In this document: piece after piece, positions 1 through 10,095 of the stretch
How the letters are laid out: each line of letters begins with the position of its first letter
Position numbering within the stretch: the stretch's first letter is position 1
Origin: Nitrosophilus labii
Lineage (GTDB): Bacteria; Campylobacterota; Campylobacteria; Campylobacterales; Nitratiruptoraceae
Length of the DNA stretch: 64,000 nt
Direction of reading: 5' to 3'
Assembly: GCF_014466985.1 (NCBI RefSeq)
Contig: NZ_AP022826.1
Span: 496,001-560,000 of the forward strand
Notes under the pieces: model-generated
Databases searched by the model: none
What the model was told of the DNA's origin: nothing
Seen by the model: only the letters and a program-made list of their open reading frames with translations
Position numbers and translations under genes: made by a program

Positions 1-479
1 GTTTTTTTCAGTATGAGAGTGTCAATGAAAGAGTCTTTTTAATGGCTTCTGAACTTGTGAAATTGGGTGTTGAACCTGATTTCGTTGCAAAGATGTTAAA
101 CGAGAGAGAACCTTTAAGCAAGATAAGATTAATAGCCAAAATTTTAGATACTTTAACTCTCTATCTTGATGCTAAAGTTGCTGTTGTAAAACTGACTCAA
201 AAAATGTTAAAAGAGACTGGAGCCAATATCAGTCATGCGGAAAATGCTTCAAATATGGCTAGAAGTTTGGCTACTGTTGAAGTAGGGGTTCTTTTGAGAG
301 AGGAAGAGGATGGTCGCATTAAAGTTTCTTTGAGATCAAAAAACTATGTGGATGTGAGTAAAATTGCTAAAATGTTTGATGGAGGAGGCCATAAAAGGGC
401 GGCAGGATTTACCAGCCGATACAGTGAGTTTGAATCTGTTTTGAAAGAACTTTTAGAAGTGTTGAAAAAGGAGTTGTAG
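1..479 (+). CDS. DHH/DHHA1-family phosphoesterase, C-terminal part (5' end outside window)
   Basis: The frame is open from the first bases of the window, so the gene starts upstream; an ATG at 42 is internal (residues such as YESVNERVFL precede it in frame). About 158 residues are visible. The hallmark is GGGHKRAAG near the end, the DHHA1 substrate-binding motif of NrnA-type oligoribonucleases/pAp phosphatases and related DHH proteins, which act in the cytoplasm on short RNAs or cyclic-dinucleotide products. The catalytic DHH half is not visible, so the exact substrate class cannot be decided. The stop TAG is directly followed by the TTG start of the M23 peptidase, which indicates an operon. 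Confidence 0.8.
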   Translation, partial: FFQYESVNERVFLMASELVKLGVEPDFVAKMLNEREPLSKIRLIAKILDTLTLYLDAKVAVVKLTQKMLKETGANISHAENASNMARSLATVEVGVLLREEEDGRIKVSLRSKNYVDVSKIAKMFDGGGHKRAAGFTSRYSEFESVLKELLEVLKKEL

Positions 480-1853
480 TTGAGAAGAAGAGAAAAAGGA
501 AAATTCAAGATACTTTTTGTCCTGATTATTTTGATTGTAGCAGCATTAGGCGTATATATATACACTTCTAAAGATTTTGAGAGAGAAAAACCTGAAATTT
601 TGATAGAGAATAAGATATATTGGAATATGAAAAAACCTATTGAAGTAACTATAAAAGACAATCTGGGAATAAAATCTTACAAGATAACCATAAATGACGG
701 TAAAAATGAACAAGTTTTATTTGATGAAAAATTAGATGTTCCTGTAAAAATTTTAACTATACCTATTGAGGCTCCTAAAGTAGGAATGCTATTTGAATCT
801 AATAAAGCGATTATCGATATAGAAGTAAAAGATGCGAGCAAATGGAACTATCTAATGGGGAATGAAGCTGGGAAAAAAGTTTATGTAGTTATAGATAGAA
901 AAAAACCGAATCAGTTTATAGTAGCAAACTCTTATAAGATTAGAAGAGGAGGTAGCGCTGCAGTTATCTTTAAATCAACCGATGAAAACCTAAAAGATGT
1001 ATATATAAAGACAAATTTTGGTAAAAAATTTATTCCGCAACCTTTTTATAAAGATGGATATTATATCTCTTTGGTTGCTTGGCCCGTTAATCAGAAAAAT
1101 TTTAGAGCTTATGTCATAGCAGAAGACAAAGCCGGCAATGTTACCAAAACATATATCAGATATTTTTTGCAGGATAAGAAATATAAAAAGAGCAAGATTA
1201 GACTGAAAAAGAGTTTTTTAGAGGGAAAAGTTGCAGATCTTGCCAATGAATATATAGAAACGGCAAAAATGAGCGATATTGAAAAATTTAAATTTGTCAA
1301 TGAAATGCTTAGAAAGAAAAACGAAGATTTGATACACGAAATTACTTCAAAAGTGCCGCAGGAGATGATCGAGAATTTTTCTCTAAAGTCTTTTTATCCG
1401 TTAAAAAACGCAGCGGCAGTTGCAAGTTTTGGAGATCATAGATACTATTATTATAAAGGAAAGCTTATCAGCGAATCGTATCATTTAGGTCTTGATCTTG
1501 CAAGTGTGAAAAGAGCCCCCATAATTGCTAGTAACGACGGGAAAGTTATATATGCGGATTATAATGGGATATACGGAAATATGCCTATTATCTATCACGG
1601 GTTAGGACTATATACATTGTATGCACACTGTTCTGCACTCAAAGTTAGAAAAGGTGATGATGTAGTAAAAAAAGATGTAATTGCCAAAACGGGTGCTACG
1701 GGATTGGTTTTAGGAGATCATCTCCATTTTGGCGTGCTTGTTCAAGGAGTAGAGGTTCTTCCTAGCGAATGGATGGATAAAAGATGGATTAAACTCAATG
1801 TTACAGATATCATTAAAGATGCTAAGAAGATGATAGATATGGAAGAGCGATAA
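480..1853 (+). CDS. M23-family (LytM-type) zinc endopeptidase, membrane-anchored
   Basis: 457 residues starting at TTG immediately after the preceding stop. A single hydrophobic segment at about residues 9-28 anchors the protein so that the rest lies in the periplasm. The C-terminal third is a LytM domain: H and D of HLGLDLA (about 335-339), YAHCSAL (about 380) and HLHFG (about 414-418) supply the zinc ligands and catalytic histidine of family M23, which cuts peptidoglycan cross-links or stem peptides. The middle region (about 30-300) is probably a beta-rich regulatory part and I do not recognise it. Campylobacterota use M23 enzymes for cell-shape control and division. The gene lies just upstream of lpxC, an envelope neighbourhood. 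Confidence 0.88.
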   Translation: MRRREKGKFKILFVLIILIVAALGVYIYTSKDFEREKPEILIENKIYWNMKKPIEVTIKDNLGIKSYKITINDGKNEQVLFDEKLDVPVKILTIPIEAPKVGMLFESNKAIIDIEVKDASKWNYLMGNEAGKKVYVVIDRKKPNQFIVANSYKIRRGGSAAVIFKSTDENLKDVYIKTNFGKKFIPQPFYKDGYYISLVAWPVNQKNFRAYVIAEDKAGNVTKTYIRYFLQDKKYKKSKIRLKKSFLEGKVADLANEYIETAKMSDIEKFKFVNEMLRKKNEDLIHEITSKVPQEMIENFSLKSFYPLKNAAAVASFGDHRYYYYKGKLISESYHLGLDLASVKRAPIIASNDGKVIYADYNGIYGNMPIIYHGLGLYTLYAHCSALKVRKGDDVVKKDVIAKTGATGLVLGDHLHFGVLVQGVEVLPSEWMDKRWIKLNVTDIIKDAKKMIDMEER

Positions 1854-1890
1854 ATGAACTTTTGTTAACATTTATAAAGAAATTTTATGG

Positions 1891-1896
1891 TAAAAT
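1891..1896 (+). promoter_or_regulatory. probable -10 box of lpxC promoter
   Basis: TAAAAT preceded by a T-rich stretch in the 65-bp gap between the M23 gene and lpxC. This fits the Campylobacterota pattern of a good -10 box with a weak or absent -35. A purine stretch AAGG at 1912-1915 lies before the two adjacent ATG codons. Confidence 0.4.
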
Positions 1897-1918
1897 GAGC
1901 AAAATATAGTTAAGGTAA

Positions 1919-2812
1919 ATGATGAAACAGACAACTATAGCTAAAAAAGTGGAGCTTACCGGTATAGGTTTACATAAAGGGAAACCTGTTAAAATGATTT
2001 TAGAGCCTTTAGAGGCCGATGTAGGTATTGTTTTTTATAGAAGAGATGCAGGTATTAGTATCCCTCTCTCTCCTGATAATGTAGTCAATACAAAACTCGC
2101 AACCGTAATAGGTAAAAATGGTTTTACCATATCTACAATAGAGCATTTGATGTCTGCTATATATTCGTACGGAATAGATAATTTAAAAATTAGTATAGAT
2201 ACAGATGAGATACCTGTTATGGATGGGAGCAGCATAAGTTTTTGTATGCTTTTGGAAGAAGCTGGAGTGAAAAAACTCTCTAAAAATAAAAAATATATCA
2301 AAATAAAAAAAGATATTGAGGTAAGAGATGGGAAAAAGTTTGCAAGACTTGCTCCCTCTAATGATATAAAATTCAGTTTTGAGATTAATTTTGACCATCC
2401 TATTATAGGAAGACAAAAATATGAGTTCGATTTTTCCAAAAAAAATTTCATCTCCCAAATAGCAAGAGCAAGGACTTTTGGTTTTTTGCATGAAGTTCAG
2501 TATTTAAGAAGTATAGGACTTGCGCTTGGAGGAAGTTTGGATAATGCTATAGTTTTGGATGATAAAAAGATTTTAAATAGTGAAGGTTTAAGATTTAAAG
2601 ATGAGTTTGTAAGGCACAAGATTTTGGATGCTATTGGCGATATGTCATTGCTTGGAGCATGGTTTATGGGAAATTATGAATCATTTGCGGGAAGTCATGA
2701 ACTAAATCATAAATTAACAAAAAAGCTTTTTGAGAGTGAAGAGAATTTTGAAATTTTAGAGATACCGAGTTTCGGTGAAGAGGTAGTGGCTTTTGAGAGA
2801 GCCTTTGCGTAA
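1919..2812 (+). CDS. lpxC: UDP-3-O-acyl-N-acetylglucosamine deacetylase LpxC
   Basis: 297 residues, the usual length for LpxC, the zinc deacetylase that commits UDP-acyl-GlcNAc to lipid A synthesis in the cytoplasm. Visible signatures: TGIGLHKG near the N-terminus, STIEHLMSAI with a zinc-ligand histidine (about 75), DGSS, HKILDAIGD carrying the second histidine and the aspartate (about 230-238), and SHELNHKL with the catalytic histidine (about 260). Two ATG codons are adjacent (1919 and 1922); either may be used. The 3' end overlaps the next gene, so expression is coupled. Confidence 0.97.
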   Translation: MMKQTTIAKKVELTGIGLHKGKPVKMILEPLEADVGIVFYRRDAGISIPLSPDNVVNTKLATVIGKNGFTISTIEHLMSAIYSYGIDNLKISIDTDEIPVMDGSSISFCMLLEEAGVKKLSKNKKYIKIKKDIEVRDGKKFARLAPSNDIKFSFEINFDHPIIGRQKYEFDFSKKNFISQIARARTFGFLHEVQYLRSIGLALGGSLDNAIVLDDKKILNSEGLRFKDEFVRHKILDAIGDMSLLGAWFMGNYESFAGSHELNHKLTKKLFESEENFEILEIPSFGEEVVAFERAFA

Positions 2813-3266
2813 AAAAAAGGTTGAAGTAGTTTTAGTTACTATCTCAACTCCCATAAAAATCGGCATATACGAAAAAAGTAGACTTGTCGATACTATTGAG
2901 AGTAACGAAAAAACTAGCGAATATCTTCCTAAAATCTATAAAGAACTATCGCAAAAATATGATATAAAGTGTATTATTTTTGCAAGAGGACCGGGCAGTT
3001 TTATGTCTATAAAATTGGTCTATATATTTTTAAAAACCCTTCAGATAACCAAAGATTTGGAGTTAAAAGCGTGCGACGCTTTTATTTTTAGTAGAGGTTT
3101 GCCTATAAAAGCGGTTGGAGAGCTATATTTTGTTAAAGAAAATGGTAAAATAACGGTTAAAAAATTGGATAAGAAGGTAAAAACCGAATTTTATCTTCCA
3201 AAAAACTTAAAAGATATCGAATTTTCAGAGGAATTAGAGCCTCTATATATATTGCCAGCTGTTTAA
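2805..3266 (+). CDS. tsaB: TsaB-like protein (tRNA t6A modification partner)
   Basis: About 153 residues, shorter than typical TsaB (about 200-230), and strongly diverged. ARGPGSFMSIKL matches the GPGSFTGLR signature of the ASKHA-fold protein TsaB, which pairs with TsaD for threonylcarbamoyl-adenosine synthesis on ANN-decoding tRNAs. Position between lpxC and thrB is the known place of the tsaB homologue in Campylobacterota. Start is uncertain: TTG at 2793 (20-bp overlap with lpxC, AAGAGG upstream) or TTG at 2805 (8-bp overlap, GAGAG upstream). A noncatalytic TsaB would not need ATP-binding residues, so its shortness does not argue against the role. Confidence 0.7.
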   Translation: MRKKKVEVVLVTISTPIKIGIYEKSRLVDTIESNEKTSEYLPKIYKELSQKYDIKCIIFARGPGSFMSIKLVYIFLKTLQITKDLELKACDAFIFSRGLPIKAVGELYFVKENGKITVKKLDKKVKTEFYLPKNLKDIEFSEELEPLYILPAV

Positions 3267-3275
3267 AGGAGTCTT

Positions 3276-4160
3276 TTGTTAATAAGTGTACCAGCAACAA
3301 GTGCAAATTTAGGACCCGGTTTTGATACATTAGGGGTAGCGCTAAATTTAAGAAACGAAGTACATATAAAAAAATCTAGATTTTTTAGCATATCTATTAA
3401 GGGTGAAGGTTCAAAAAACTTTAAATTAAAGGGAAATAATCTTTTTATTAGAATTTTTAACGAATTTTATAGAAACTTAACTGAATCAAGTGAAAAAGTT
3501 AAATTTAGATTTACTTTTTATAACAACATACCTTTATCAAGGGGACTTGGAAGCAGTTCGGCCGTCATTGTGAGTGCTATTGCTGCTGCTTATGAAGCTG
3601 CAGGTGTCGCAATATCTAAACAAAAGATTTTAGACATGGCTTTAGCTTATGAACCCCACCCAGACAATATAACTCCGGCAGTAATGGGTGGTTTTAACAG
3701 TGCCGTGGTTGAAAACAACAGAGTATATAGTTTAAAAAAAGAGATACCAGATTGTGTTAAAGCTGTAGTTGTTATACCAAATAGAGTAATATCTACGGCT
3801 CATTCTAGAACAAAACTTCCAAAATATTACTCTAAAGATGATGCGATTTACAATCTTTCTCATGCTTCACTTTTAGTATCTGCTTTTTTTAGTGAGAGAT
3901 GGGATATGCTTAAAATTGCCGCAAAGGATAGATTTCATCAAGATATCAGGCTAAAAGCAATGCCAATACTTTTTGAAGTACAAAAAATTGCTATGGAAAG
4001 CGGCGCTTTGATGAGTACTCTGTCTGGTAGCGGTTCTACATTTTTCAATATGGTTTTAAAAGAGGATGCAAAAAGAGTTGAAGAGAGTTTGAAAAAGAGT
4101 TTTCCAGAATTTATTGTTAGAACTTTAGATTTTGATAATTTGGGGTTAGTTGTTAAATGA
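3276..4160 (+). CDS. thrB: homoserine kinase
   Basis: 294-residue GHMP kinase that phosphorylates L-homoserine on the way to threonine. N-terminal [15 protein letters not shown] and the ATP-binding loop [12 protein letters not shown] (about residues 88-99) are diagnostic for ThrB, and the C-terminal LSGSGSTFF is the third GHMP motif. Start is TTG at 3276, supported by AAAGGAG at 3265-3271. The gene follows the tsaB-like gene by 9 bp. Confidence 0.95.
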   Translation: MLISVPATSANLGPGFDTLGVALNLRNEVHIKKSRFFSISIKGEGSKNFKLKGNNLFIRIFNEFYRNLTESSEKVKFRFTFYNNIPLSRGLGSSSAVIVSAIAAAYEAAGVAISKQKILDMALAYEPHPDNITPAVMGGFNSAVVENNRVYSLKKEIPDCVKAVVVIPNRVISTAHSRTKLPKYYSKDDAIYNLSHASLLVSAFFSERWDMLKIAAKDRFHQDIRLKAMPILFEVQKIAMESGALMSTLSGSGSTFFNMVLKEDAKRVEESLKKSFPEFIVRTLDFDNLGLVVK

Positions 4161-4208
4161 TTCATTTTAAATTAAAAAACAATATTTTGGTAAATCTTAA
4201 CTTTTTGG

Positions 4209-4214
4209 TATAAT
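4209..4214 (+). promoter_or_regulatory. -10 box of ylxR-infB operon, implying a leaderless or near-leaderless mRNA
   Basis: Perfect TATAAT preceded by TTTTTGG, ending only 8 bp before the ylxR ATG at 4223. Transcription would normally start about 6-8 bp downstream of the box, that is at or one or two bases before the start codon. No Shine-Dalgarno sequence is present between the box and the ATG. Confidence 0.6.
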
Positions 4215-4222
4215 TAGCCCCA

Positions 4223-4459
4223 ATGAGCAAACCGATAAGAATGTGCATTTGTTGCAGAGGACGTTTTTTACAAAAAGATCTTTTAAGACTTCAATGTGAA
4301 AATAGAAAAATCACTAAACATACCGGTATCGGAAGAAGTTTTTATATATGCCAAGGGTGTTTAAGTGAAAAAAAATTAGCTAAAAGTTTATCGAGAGTAT
4401 GTAAAATTGATCCGAAGACGGCTTTGAATATGTTAAAGGAGATTATAGATAATGGATAA
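4223..4459 (+). CDS. ylxR: YlxR/RnpM-family RNA-binding protein
   Basis: 78 residues. MCICCRGRF and, further on, YICQGC supply the two cysteine pairs, and the basic segment around KDLLRL is typical of the YlxR (DUF448) family, which lies upstream of infB in most bacteria and has been described as a modulator of RNase P (RnpM) in Bacillus. The gene overlaps infB by 8 bp. Its ATG sits just behind a strong -10 box (see separate entry). Confidence 0.88.
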   Translation: MSKPIRMCICCRGRFLQKDLLRLQCENRKITKHTGIGRSFYICQGCLSEKKLAKSLSRVCKIDPKTALNMLKEIIDNG

Positions 4460-6974
4460 AGTCAGAGTCCATGAGATTGCCAGTGAATTAGGTTTAAAAA
4501 GCAAAGAAGTTGTAGAAAAAGCCCAAGAGCTAGGACTTAAAGTAAAAGCAGCATCTAGTAGTGTCTCTTTGGAAGATGCCGAAAAACTTATGGAATATAT
4601 AATGAGTGGTGTTCTTCCTAAAAAAGAGGAGAAAACAAAAGAGAAAGAGAAACCTAAAAAGATTGAACAAGAGATAAAAAAAGAGGAAAAAAGAGAGATT
4701 GAAAAACCTAAAATCTCTGAAAAAGAGACTAAGAAGCCAAAAGAGGAAAAAAGAGAGACTCTCGCTACAGCTTCGGTTAAAAAGAGAAGAGGTCTTGTAA
4801 TAGTTAAGAAAAAAAGAGCTGCCGAGCCTGTTTCTGAAGCAACAGAGAAACCAAAAGAGATTGAAGAGCCTCAATTAGAGAAAAAAGAGGAAGTAAAAGA
4901 GAGCGAACTTCCAAAAAGAAAGACTAAAAAGGTTAAAAAAACTGTTCTTCCTTCAAAAAAAGAGAGTGGCAAAAAGATTGAAATACTATTAGATAGAGAT
5001 TTAGATAACATTAGTTTGAACTTAGAGGAGGAAGAGGTAGTTTTACCGGATTTTTCCGAAGAGCTTCAAAAAGTAGAAGCTGAAGAGAAAAAGAAAAAAG
5101 AGTTAGATGAGAAAAAATTGAAAGTTTCTCGAAAAAGCTTTACTTTAGAGACAAGAAGTTTAAGTAGAGGCAAAAAGAAAAAAAAGAAGAAAAAAATCGA
5201 AAAAGAGGTAGGTGAAATAAAAGAAGTGGTTATCCCTGAGAATATAAGAGTTTATGAATTTGCCGATAAGATTGGTAAAAGTGTGGGTGAAGTTATCAAA
5301 GTTTTGTTTAATCTAGGTATGATGGTGACAAAGAACGACTTTTTGGATAAAGATACTTTAGAGATCTTAGGTGAAGAGTTTGGGGTTGATATAAAAACTA
5401 AAAATGTAGAAAAAGAGATAGACTATGTAAAAGCATACGATGCGATAGAGAATGATTATCTTGAAGAGAGACCTCCGGTTATTACCGTTATGGGACACGT
5501 AGATCATGGTAAGACCTCTTTGCTAGATAAAATCAGAAAAACAAAGGTTACAGAAAAAGAAGCAGGAGGGATCACTCAGCATATCGGTGCATATATGGTT
5601 CAAAAAAACGGCAAGAAAATAACTTTTATAGATACTCCTGGACACGAAGCTTTTACTGAGATGAGAGCTAGAGGTGCAAGTGTAACAGATATTGCAATTA
5701 TAGTAGTTGCCGCTGACGATGGAGTAAAACCTCAGACTGTAGAAGCTATTAATCACGCGAAAAGTGCTCAAGTTCCTATGATTGTGGCTATCAACAAGAT
5801 AGATAAACCAGATGCCAATCCGGATCTTGTTAAATCACAACTTTCTGAGTTAGGGATCACACCGGTAGAATGGGGTGGAGATTATGAGTTTGTAGAAGTT
5901 AGCGCAATGACCGGAGAAGGGATTGACGACCTGTTAGAAACAATTCTTCTTCAAGCTGAAGTATTGGAGCTTAAAGCTAATCCAAAAAGAGAAGCTAAAG
6001 CAGTAGTTATCGAAAGCTCACTTGAAAAAGGTAAAGGGCCTGTAGCAACAGTTATAGTTAAAAACGGAACATTACATCAAAGCGATCATGTTGTTTGTGG
6101 TATAGCTTATGGGAGAGTAAGAACTTTAATAAATGACGAAGGAAAAACTATAAAAGAGATTGGACCTGGTGAACCAGGAGTTGTTGTGGGGCTTGACAAA
6201 GTTCCTAACGCCGGTGATGTGATGATAGCAGTCAAAGATGATAAAACTGCTAGAGAATTTGCGGAAAAAAGAGCTGAACTTGAAAGACAAAAAGAACTTT
6301 CTAAATCTACTAAGGTTACTTTAGAAGAGCTTAGCCAACTAGTTAAAGAGGGACAGATCAAAAAACTTCCTGTAATCATAAAAGCTGATACTCAAGGGAG
6401 CTTGGAGGCGATTAAAGGTAGTCTAGAAAAACTGAAAAATGAAGAAGCTAAAATAGATATCATACATGCAGGCGTAGGTGCAATAGCTGAAAGTGATGTT
6501 ACATTGGCCGATGCTAGTGACAATGCAATAATACTAGGTTTTAATGTACGACCTACAGGTTCAGTTAAAAACAAGGCAAAACAGCTTGGAGTTCAGATAA
6601 AGACCTATTCTATAATCTATGATTTGATAGATGATGTAAAAGCTCTTCTTAGTGGTCTTCTCTCTCCTATAATAAAAGAGGAAGCTCTAGGACAAGCAGA
6701 AGTTAGAGAGACGTTTAACGTTCCAAAAGTGGGAACAGTTGCAGGATGTATGGTAACTGACGGAAAAATAGAGAGAAATGCTAAAGCAAGAGTGATAAGA
6801 GATGGTGTAGTTATATATGATACGAAAATTGCTTCATTAAAGAGATTTAAAGATGATGTTAAAGAGGTATCAAAAGGTTATGAGTGCGGTATAATGCTAG
6901 AAAATTTCAACGATATTAAAGTAGGCGATTATATAGAGGCTTATAAAGAGATTGAAGAGGCGGCGACATTATAA
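4452..6974 (+). CDS. infB: translation initiation factor IF-2
   Basis: 840 residues. An IF2_N helical domain (about 1-52) is followed by a long Lys/Glu-rich linker (about 55-255), a second IF2_N-like domain (about 260-330) and the GTPase: GHVDHGKTS (G1, about 349), GITQHIG (G2), DTPGHEAFT (G3), NKID (G4) and SAMTGEG. C-terminal domains C1/C2 bind initiator fMet-tRNA. The poly-Lys/Glu linker is low complexity but encoded by mixed codons, so it is a genuine protein feature. Followed by a terminator-like hairpin. Confidence 0.98.
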   Translation: MDKVRVHEIASELGLKSKEVVEKAQELGLKVKAASSSVSLEDAEKLMEYIMSGVLPKKEEKTKEKEKPKKIEQEIKKEEKREIEKPKISEKETKKPKEEKRETLATASVKKRRGLVIVKKKRAAEPVSEATEKPKEIEEPQLEKKEEVKESELPKRKTKKVKKTVLPSKKESGKKIEILLDRDLDNISLNLEEEEVVLPDFSEELQKVEAEEKKKKELDEKKLKVSRKSFTLETRSLSRGKKKKKKKKIEKEVGEIKEVVIPENIRVYEFADKIGKSVGEVIKVLFNLGMMVTKNDFLDKDTLEILGEEFGVDIKTKNVEKEIDYVKAYDAIENDYLEERPPVITVMGHVDHGKTSLLDKIRKTKVTEKEAGGITQHIGAYMVQKNGKKITFIDTPGHEAFTEMRARGASVTDIAIIVVAADDGVKPQTVEAINHAKSAQVPMIVAINKIDKPDANPDLVKSQLSELGITPVEWGGDYEFVEVSAMTGEGIDDLLETILLQAEVLELKANPKREAKAVVIESSLEKGKGPVATVIVKNGTLHQSDHVVCGIAYGRVRTLINDEGKTIKEIGPGEPGVVVGLDKVPNAGDVMIAVKDDKTAREFAEKRAELERQKELSKSTKVTLEELSQLVKEGQIKKLPVIIKADTQGSLEAIKGSLEKLKNEEAKIDIIHAGVGAIAESDVTLADASDNAIILGFNVRPTGSVKNKAKQLGVQIKTYSIIYDLIDDVKALLSGLLSPIIKEEALGQAEVRETFNVPKVGTVAGCMVTDGKIERNAKARVIRDGVVIYDTKIASLKRFKDDVKEVSKGYECGIMLENFNDIKVGDYIEAYKEIEEAATL

Positions 6975-7007
6975 GTGATAATGTAAAGAAATCTTGAAAA
7001 GTATGGA

Positions 7008-7039
7008 TAAGAAGTCAACTTTTCACTTCTTACTTTTTT
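7008..7039 (+). terminator. intrinsic terminator-like hairpin between infB and rbfA
   Basis: Perfect 8-bp stem TAAGAAGT (7008-7015) and ACTTCTTA (7025-7032) with a 9-nt loop, followed by a run of six T. It lies in a 100-bp gap inside an otherwise closely packed ribosome-biogenesis block, so it may attenuate rather than end transcription. Confidence 0.55.
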
Positions 7040-7074
7040 AATAGTCACTTAATCACTAACTTTAAAGGAAGCCA

Positions 7075-7428
7075 ATGACTCCGAGTGAGATAAAAAGAGC
7101 AAGAGCCGCATCTTTATTGAGAGAGCTTATCTTTGAAGCTCTAGGTAATTTAAATGATGAGATATTAAGAGGGATAACGATAACTGAAGTTATAGTTAAA
7201 AAAGGGATGTATGACGCTGATATATATATAGACCCTTCAATATATACTGAAGAGGAGAGAAAAGAGATATTAAAAAAACTAAAAAAAGCGGCTTCTTTGC
7301 TTCAGAGTTTTTGTTTAGAATCTAGTGGATGGTTTAAATGTCCTAAATTTCATTTTAAGTTTGACGAAAATATCGAAAAATCAAAAAGAATCGAAGAACT
7401 TTTTGACAAGATAAAGGAAGATAAGTGA
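7075..7428 (+). CDS. rbfA: 30S ribosome-binding factor A
   Basis: 117 residues beginning with SEIKRARAASLLRELI, the typical N-terminal helix of RbfA, a KH-fold protein that matures 16S rRNA ends and the 30S subunit. The KH-like core with ITEVIVKKGMYDADIYI follows. AAAGGAAG lies before the ATG. The stop overlaps the rimP GTG start, so the two are translationally coupled. Confidence 0.92.
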   Translation: MTPSEIKRARAASLLRELIFEALGNLNDEILRGITITEVIVKKGMYDADIYIDPSIYTEEERKEILKKLKKAASLLQSFCLESSGWFKCPKFHFKFDENIEKSKRIEELFDKIKEDK

Positions 7429-7853
7429 GTCTTGAGAGTGAGATCAAAAAAATAGTCGAGAGTTGTGGAGCCAAATTATACGATATAGAGACTGTTACGG
7501 AAAGAGGTAGAACCATATTTCGTGTGACTATAAAGTCTGATGAAGGTGTAGATCTTGATCTTTGTGCCGATATTAGCAATATGATCTCTCCTCTTTTGGA
7601 TGTTAATCCTCCAGTTAAAGGAGATTATAATCTTGAAGTAAGCTCACCGGGAATAGAGAGAAAACTCAAAAAGCCTTCTCACTTTGAAAATTCTGTGGGC
7701 GAGCTTGTTCATATAGTTTTTGATGATGGAACACAGTTAAAAGGTAAACTTAAAGAGGTTAAATGGCCCGAACTGGTTATAGAAACGGATCGTGGCGAAG
7801 AGAAAGCTGATATGAACGAGATCGCTTCTGCAAAGACATACTTTGAATGGTAG
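7425..7853 (+). CDS. rimP: ribosome maturation factor RimP
   Basis: 142 residues, starting at a GTG that overlaps the rbfA stop (GTGA). The two RimP domains are visible: the N-terminal alpha/beta part with the signature NLEVSSPGIERKLKKPSHF (about 65-85), and the C-terminal SH3-like part. It assists 30S assembly with RbfA. The end overlaps ribD by 7 bp. Confidence 0.93.
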   Translation: MSLESEIKKIVESCGAKLYDIETVTERGRTIFRVTIKSDEGVDLDLCADISNMISPLLDVNPPVKGDYNLEVSSPGIERKLKKPSHFENSVGELVHIVFDDGTQLKGKLKEVKWPELVIETDRGEEKADMNEIASAKTYFEW

Positions 7854-8848
7854 ATTTCGATAGATTTTGTATGAGCCTAGCTATAGATGAGGCTTGGAAA
7901 TATCAAGGTTTGACGTATCCAAATCCGGCGGTTGGTGCCGTTGTAACTAAAAATGGAAAAATATTGTCTATTGAGGCTCATAAAGAAGCCGGAGAGCCTC
8001 ATGCTGAAGTTTTAGCCATCAAAGAAGCCTATCATAGATTAAGTGGTGATAACGAAATTTTAAAACTAAGCGATTCTGCGGAAATCCATACTTATCTTCA
8101 ACAAAATGCTAAAAAATTTTTTTATGACGCTACTATATACATAACTTTAGAGCCATGCAACCATTATGGAAAAACTCCTCCCTGTTCAACTCTCATAAAA
8201 AATCTAAAATTTAAAAGAGTAGTTATAAGCGTAAAAGACCCAAACATAGAGGCGTCAGGTGGAGTTGATAATCTGAAAAAATCTGGAATGTTAGTTGAAG
8301 AGGGTTTAATGGCAAAAGAGGGTGAAAAGTTGATAGAACCCTTTAAAAAATGGAGAGGCGATGGATTTGTTTTTTTTAAACTGGCTCAAACATTAAACGG
8401 TATAATAGCTCCAGGTATTATTAGTTCTAAAAAATCAAGAGAGTACGTTCATAAAATAAGAGATAAAATAGAGCTATTGGTTATAGGAGGAAATACGATC
8501 AGAACTGACAGACCGACGCTAGATAGCAGATTGGTACAAGGTAGAGCACCAGATGTTTTGATTTATAGCAAAAAAAAGGACTTTGATAAAGATATTCCCA
8601 TTTTTAGCGTAAAAAATAGAAAAGTATATATAGAGAGTAGTTTTGAGAGGCTTAAAGAGTATCGATATATAATGATAGAAGGTGGAGAGGGTATGTTAAA
8701 AGCTACCTCTAAAATAGTAAACTGGTATCTTTTTTTTATAGCACCAAAATTCAAAGAGGGTCTAGGATACTCTTTAAATAGAGAATTAAAAATATTGAAT
8801 AAAAGAAATATAGGTAAAGATTTAGTGATATGGAGCGAAAATGAATAA
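7847..8848 (+). CDS. ribD: riboflavin biosynthesis deaminase/reductase RibD
   Basis: 333 residues. The N-terminal pyrimidine deaminase has the zinc site HAEVLAI (His and catalytic Glu, about residues 52-54) and EPCNHYGKTPPC (two Cys, about 104-113). The C-terminal half resembles the RibD reductase, with FFKLAQTLNGII and VIGGNTIRTDRP. Together they convert the GTP-cyclohydrolase product to 5-amino-6-ribitylaminouracil phosphate for FMN/FAD. The ATG overlaps the rimP stop and the end overlaps ubiE by 8 bp. Confidence 0.93.
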   Translation: MVDFDRFCMSLAIDEAWKYQGLTYPNPAVGAVVTKNGKILSIEAHKEAGEPHAEVLAIKEAYHRLSGDNEILKLSDSAEIHTYLQQNAKKFFYDATIYITLEPCNHYGKTPPCSTLIKNLKFKRVVISVKDPNIEASGGVDNLKKSGMLVEEGLMAKEGEKLIEPFKKWRGDGFVFFKLAQTLNGIIAPGIISSKKSREYVHKIRDKIELLVIGGNTIRTDRPTLDSRLVQGRAPDVLIYSKKKDFDKDIPIFSVKNRKVYIESSFERLKEYRYIMIEGGEGMLKATSKIVNWYLFFIAPKFKEGLGYSLNRELKILNKRNIGKDLVIWSENE

Positions 8849-9554
8849 TAAACAAAAGAAGATTGTATCTATGTTTGATGATATTGCCAAGACATATGAT
8901 TTGGCAAATAGAGTTTTGAGTTTTGGAAGTGATGTTGTATGGAGAAAAAAAGCATGCGATAAAGCTTATGAGTTTTATGGAAAAAAAAATATTGACAGAA
9001 TTGCAGATGTAGCTTGTGGTACGGGAGATATGTTGGGCTTTTGGCAAAAACGGGCTGAAAAGAAAGATATTTTTGTAAAAGAGTATCTAGGTATAGATCC
9101 TTCTTCAGGTATGCTAAAAGTTGCAAAAGAGAAGTTTCCAACATTTAGTTATATAGAGGCATTTGCTCAGGATTTACCCTTAGAAGATAATTCGAGCGAT
9201 TTTATAAGTATTAGTTACGGCATAAGAAATGTTGTAGATAGAGTAGAGGCGATAAAAGAGTTTCACAGAGTACTTAAGCCGGGAGGGATGCTGATAATAT
9301 TAGAGTTTACCAAAAGAGAAAAGATCTCTTTTGTAGATAATGTTGTTGAATTTTATATGAAAAAAATATTGCCGACTGTTGGCGGCATAGTTTCTGGAAA
9401 TAAAGAGGCGTATGAGTATCTTCCAAACTCTATCGATAACTTTCTAACTACCGAAAAACTTATACAAGAACTTGAAGAGAATGATTTTGAGATAATGTAC
9501 AACAGATCTTTTTCGATGGGAATTTCTACACTATTCATAGCTAAAAAAATATGA
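8841..9554 (+). CDS. ubiE: demethylmenaquinone methyltransferase UbiE/MenG
   Basis: 237-residue class I SAM methyltransferase. The N-terminus VSMFDDIAKTYDLANRVLS is the UbiE/MenG signature, VACGTGDML is the SAM-binding motif I (about 55-63), and ISYGIRNV is the family's second signature. It methylates demethylmenaquinone; Campylobacterota respire with menaquinone, so MenG is the likely role here. It is the last gene of the housekeeping run. Confidence 0.92.
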   Translation: MNNKQKKIVSMFDDIAKTYDLANRVLSFGSDVVWRKKACDKAYEFYGKKNIDRIADVACGTGDMLGFWQKRAEKKDIFVKEYLGIDPSSGMLKVAKEKFPTFSYIEAFAQDLPLEDNSSDFISISYGIRNVVDRVEAIKEFHRVLKPGGMLIILEFTKREKISFVDNVVEFYMKKILPTVGGIVSGNKEAYEYLPNSIDNFLTTEKLIQELEENDFEIMYNRSFSMGISTLFIAKKI

Positions 9555-10017
9555 TACATTCTTAAAAAAACAAATTAATATCTTTTTTTGATAAAATATC
9601 GCTTTTTTAGCTATTTATAGGGGTGGTATCTAAAAAAAATACTTTTTAAAAAAATCAGATATATAAACTTATATTAAATTACCGATAATAAAAAATAATT
9701 ATTCTATAGTCAAATTTGATATATTTCTTTTATTAAAAATGAAAATCTTACGGATGTATTTGTGATATTGCTGTGATGAAAGGCTCATAAATAGGCTACT
9801 TTTAATCTACTTTTTTGCAATATTTTAAAATTTTTTGTTTAAAATCCAAAATATGATGAAAATTTCTTTATAAAATCATAAGAAATACTTATCTATCTTA
9901 TAAAATAAAAATATAAATTAAATCATGGCGTTAAATTTAAATTTATTTTAATAAAACTTATTCTACAATTTCTATCAATTTTGATTTATTAATATAATTA
10001 TTAAAAATTATAAATAT
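9555..10017. other. 463-bp AT-rich gap with no gene
   Basis: No credible coding frame on either strand, no tRNA and no strong terminator. Very AT-rich with many A/T runs, as expected for the upstream regulatory region of the cytochrome operon that follows. Promoter-like AT hexamers are so numerous that I cannot single out one. Confidence 0.5.
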
Positions 10018-10095
10018 GTGACAAAGGATAGGATAATGATTGGAGAAAATAGGGAAATTAAACCTCAATCAATAAATTATGAAGGGGAAAAAAAG

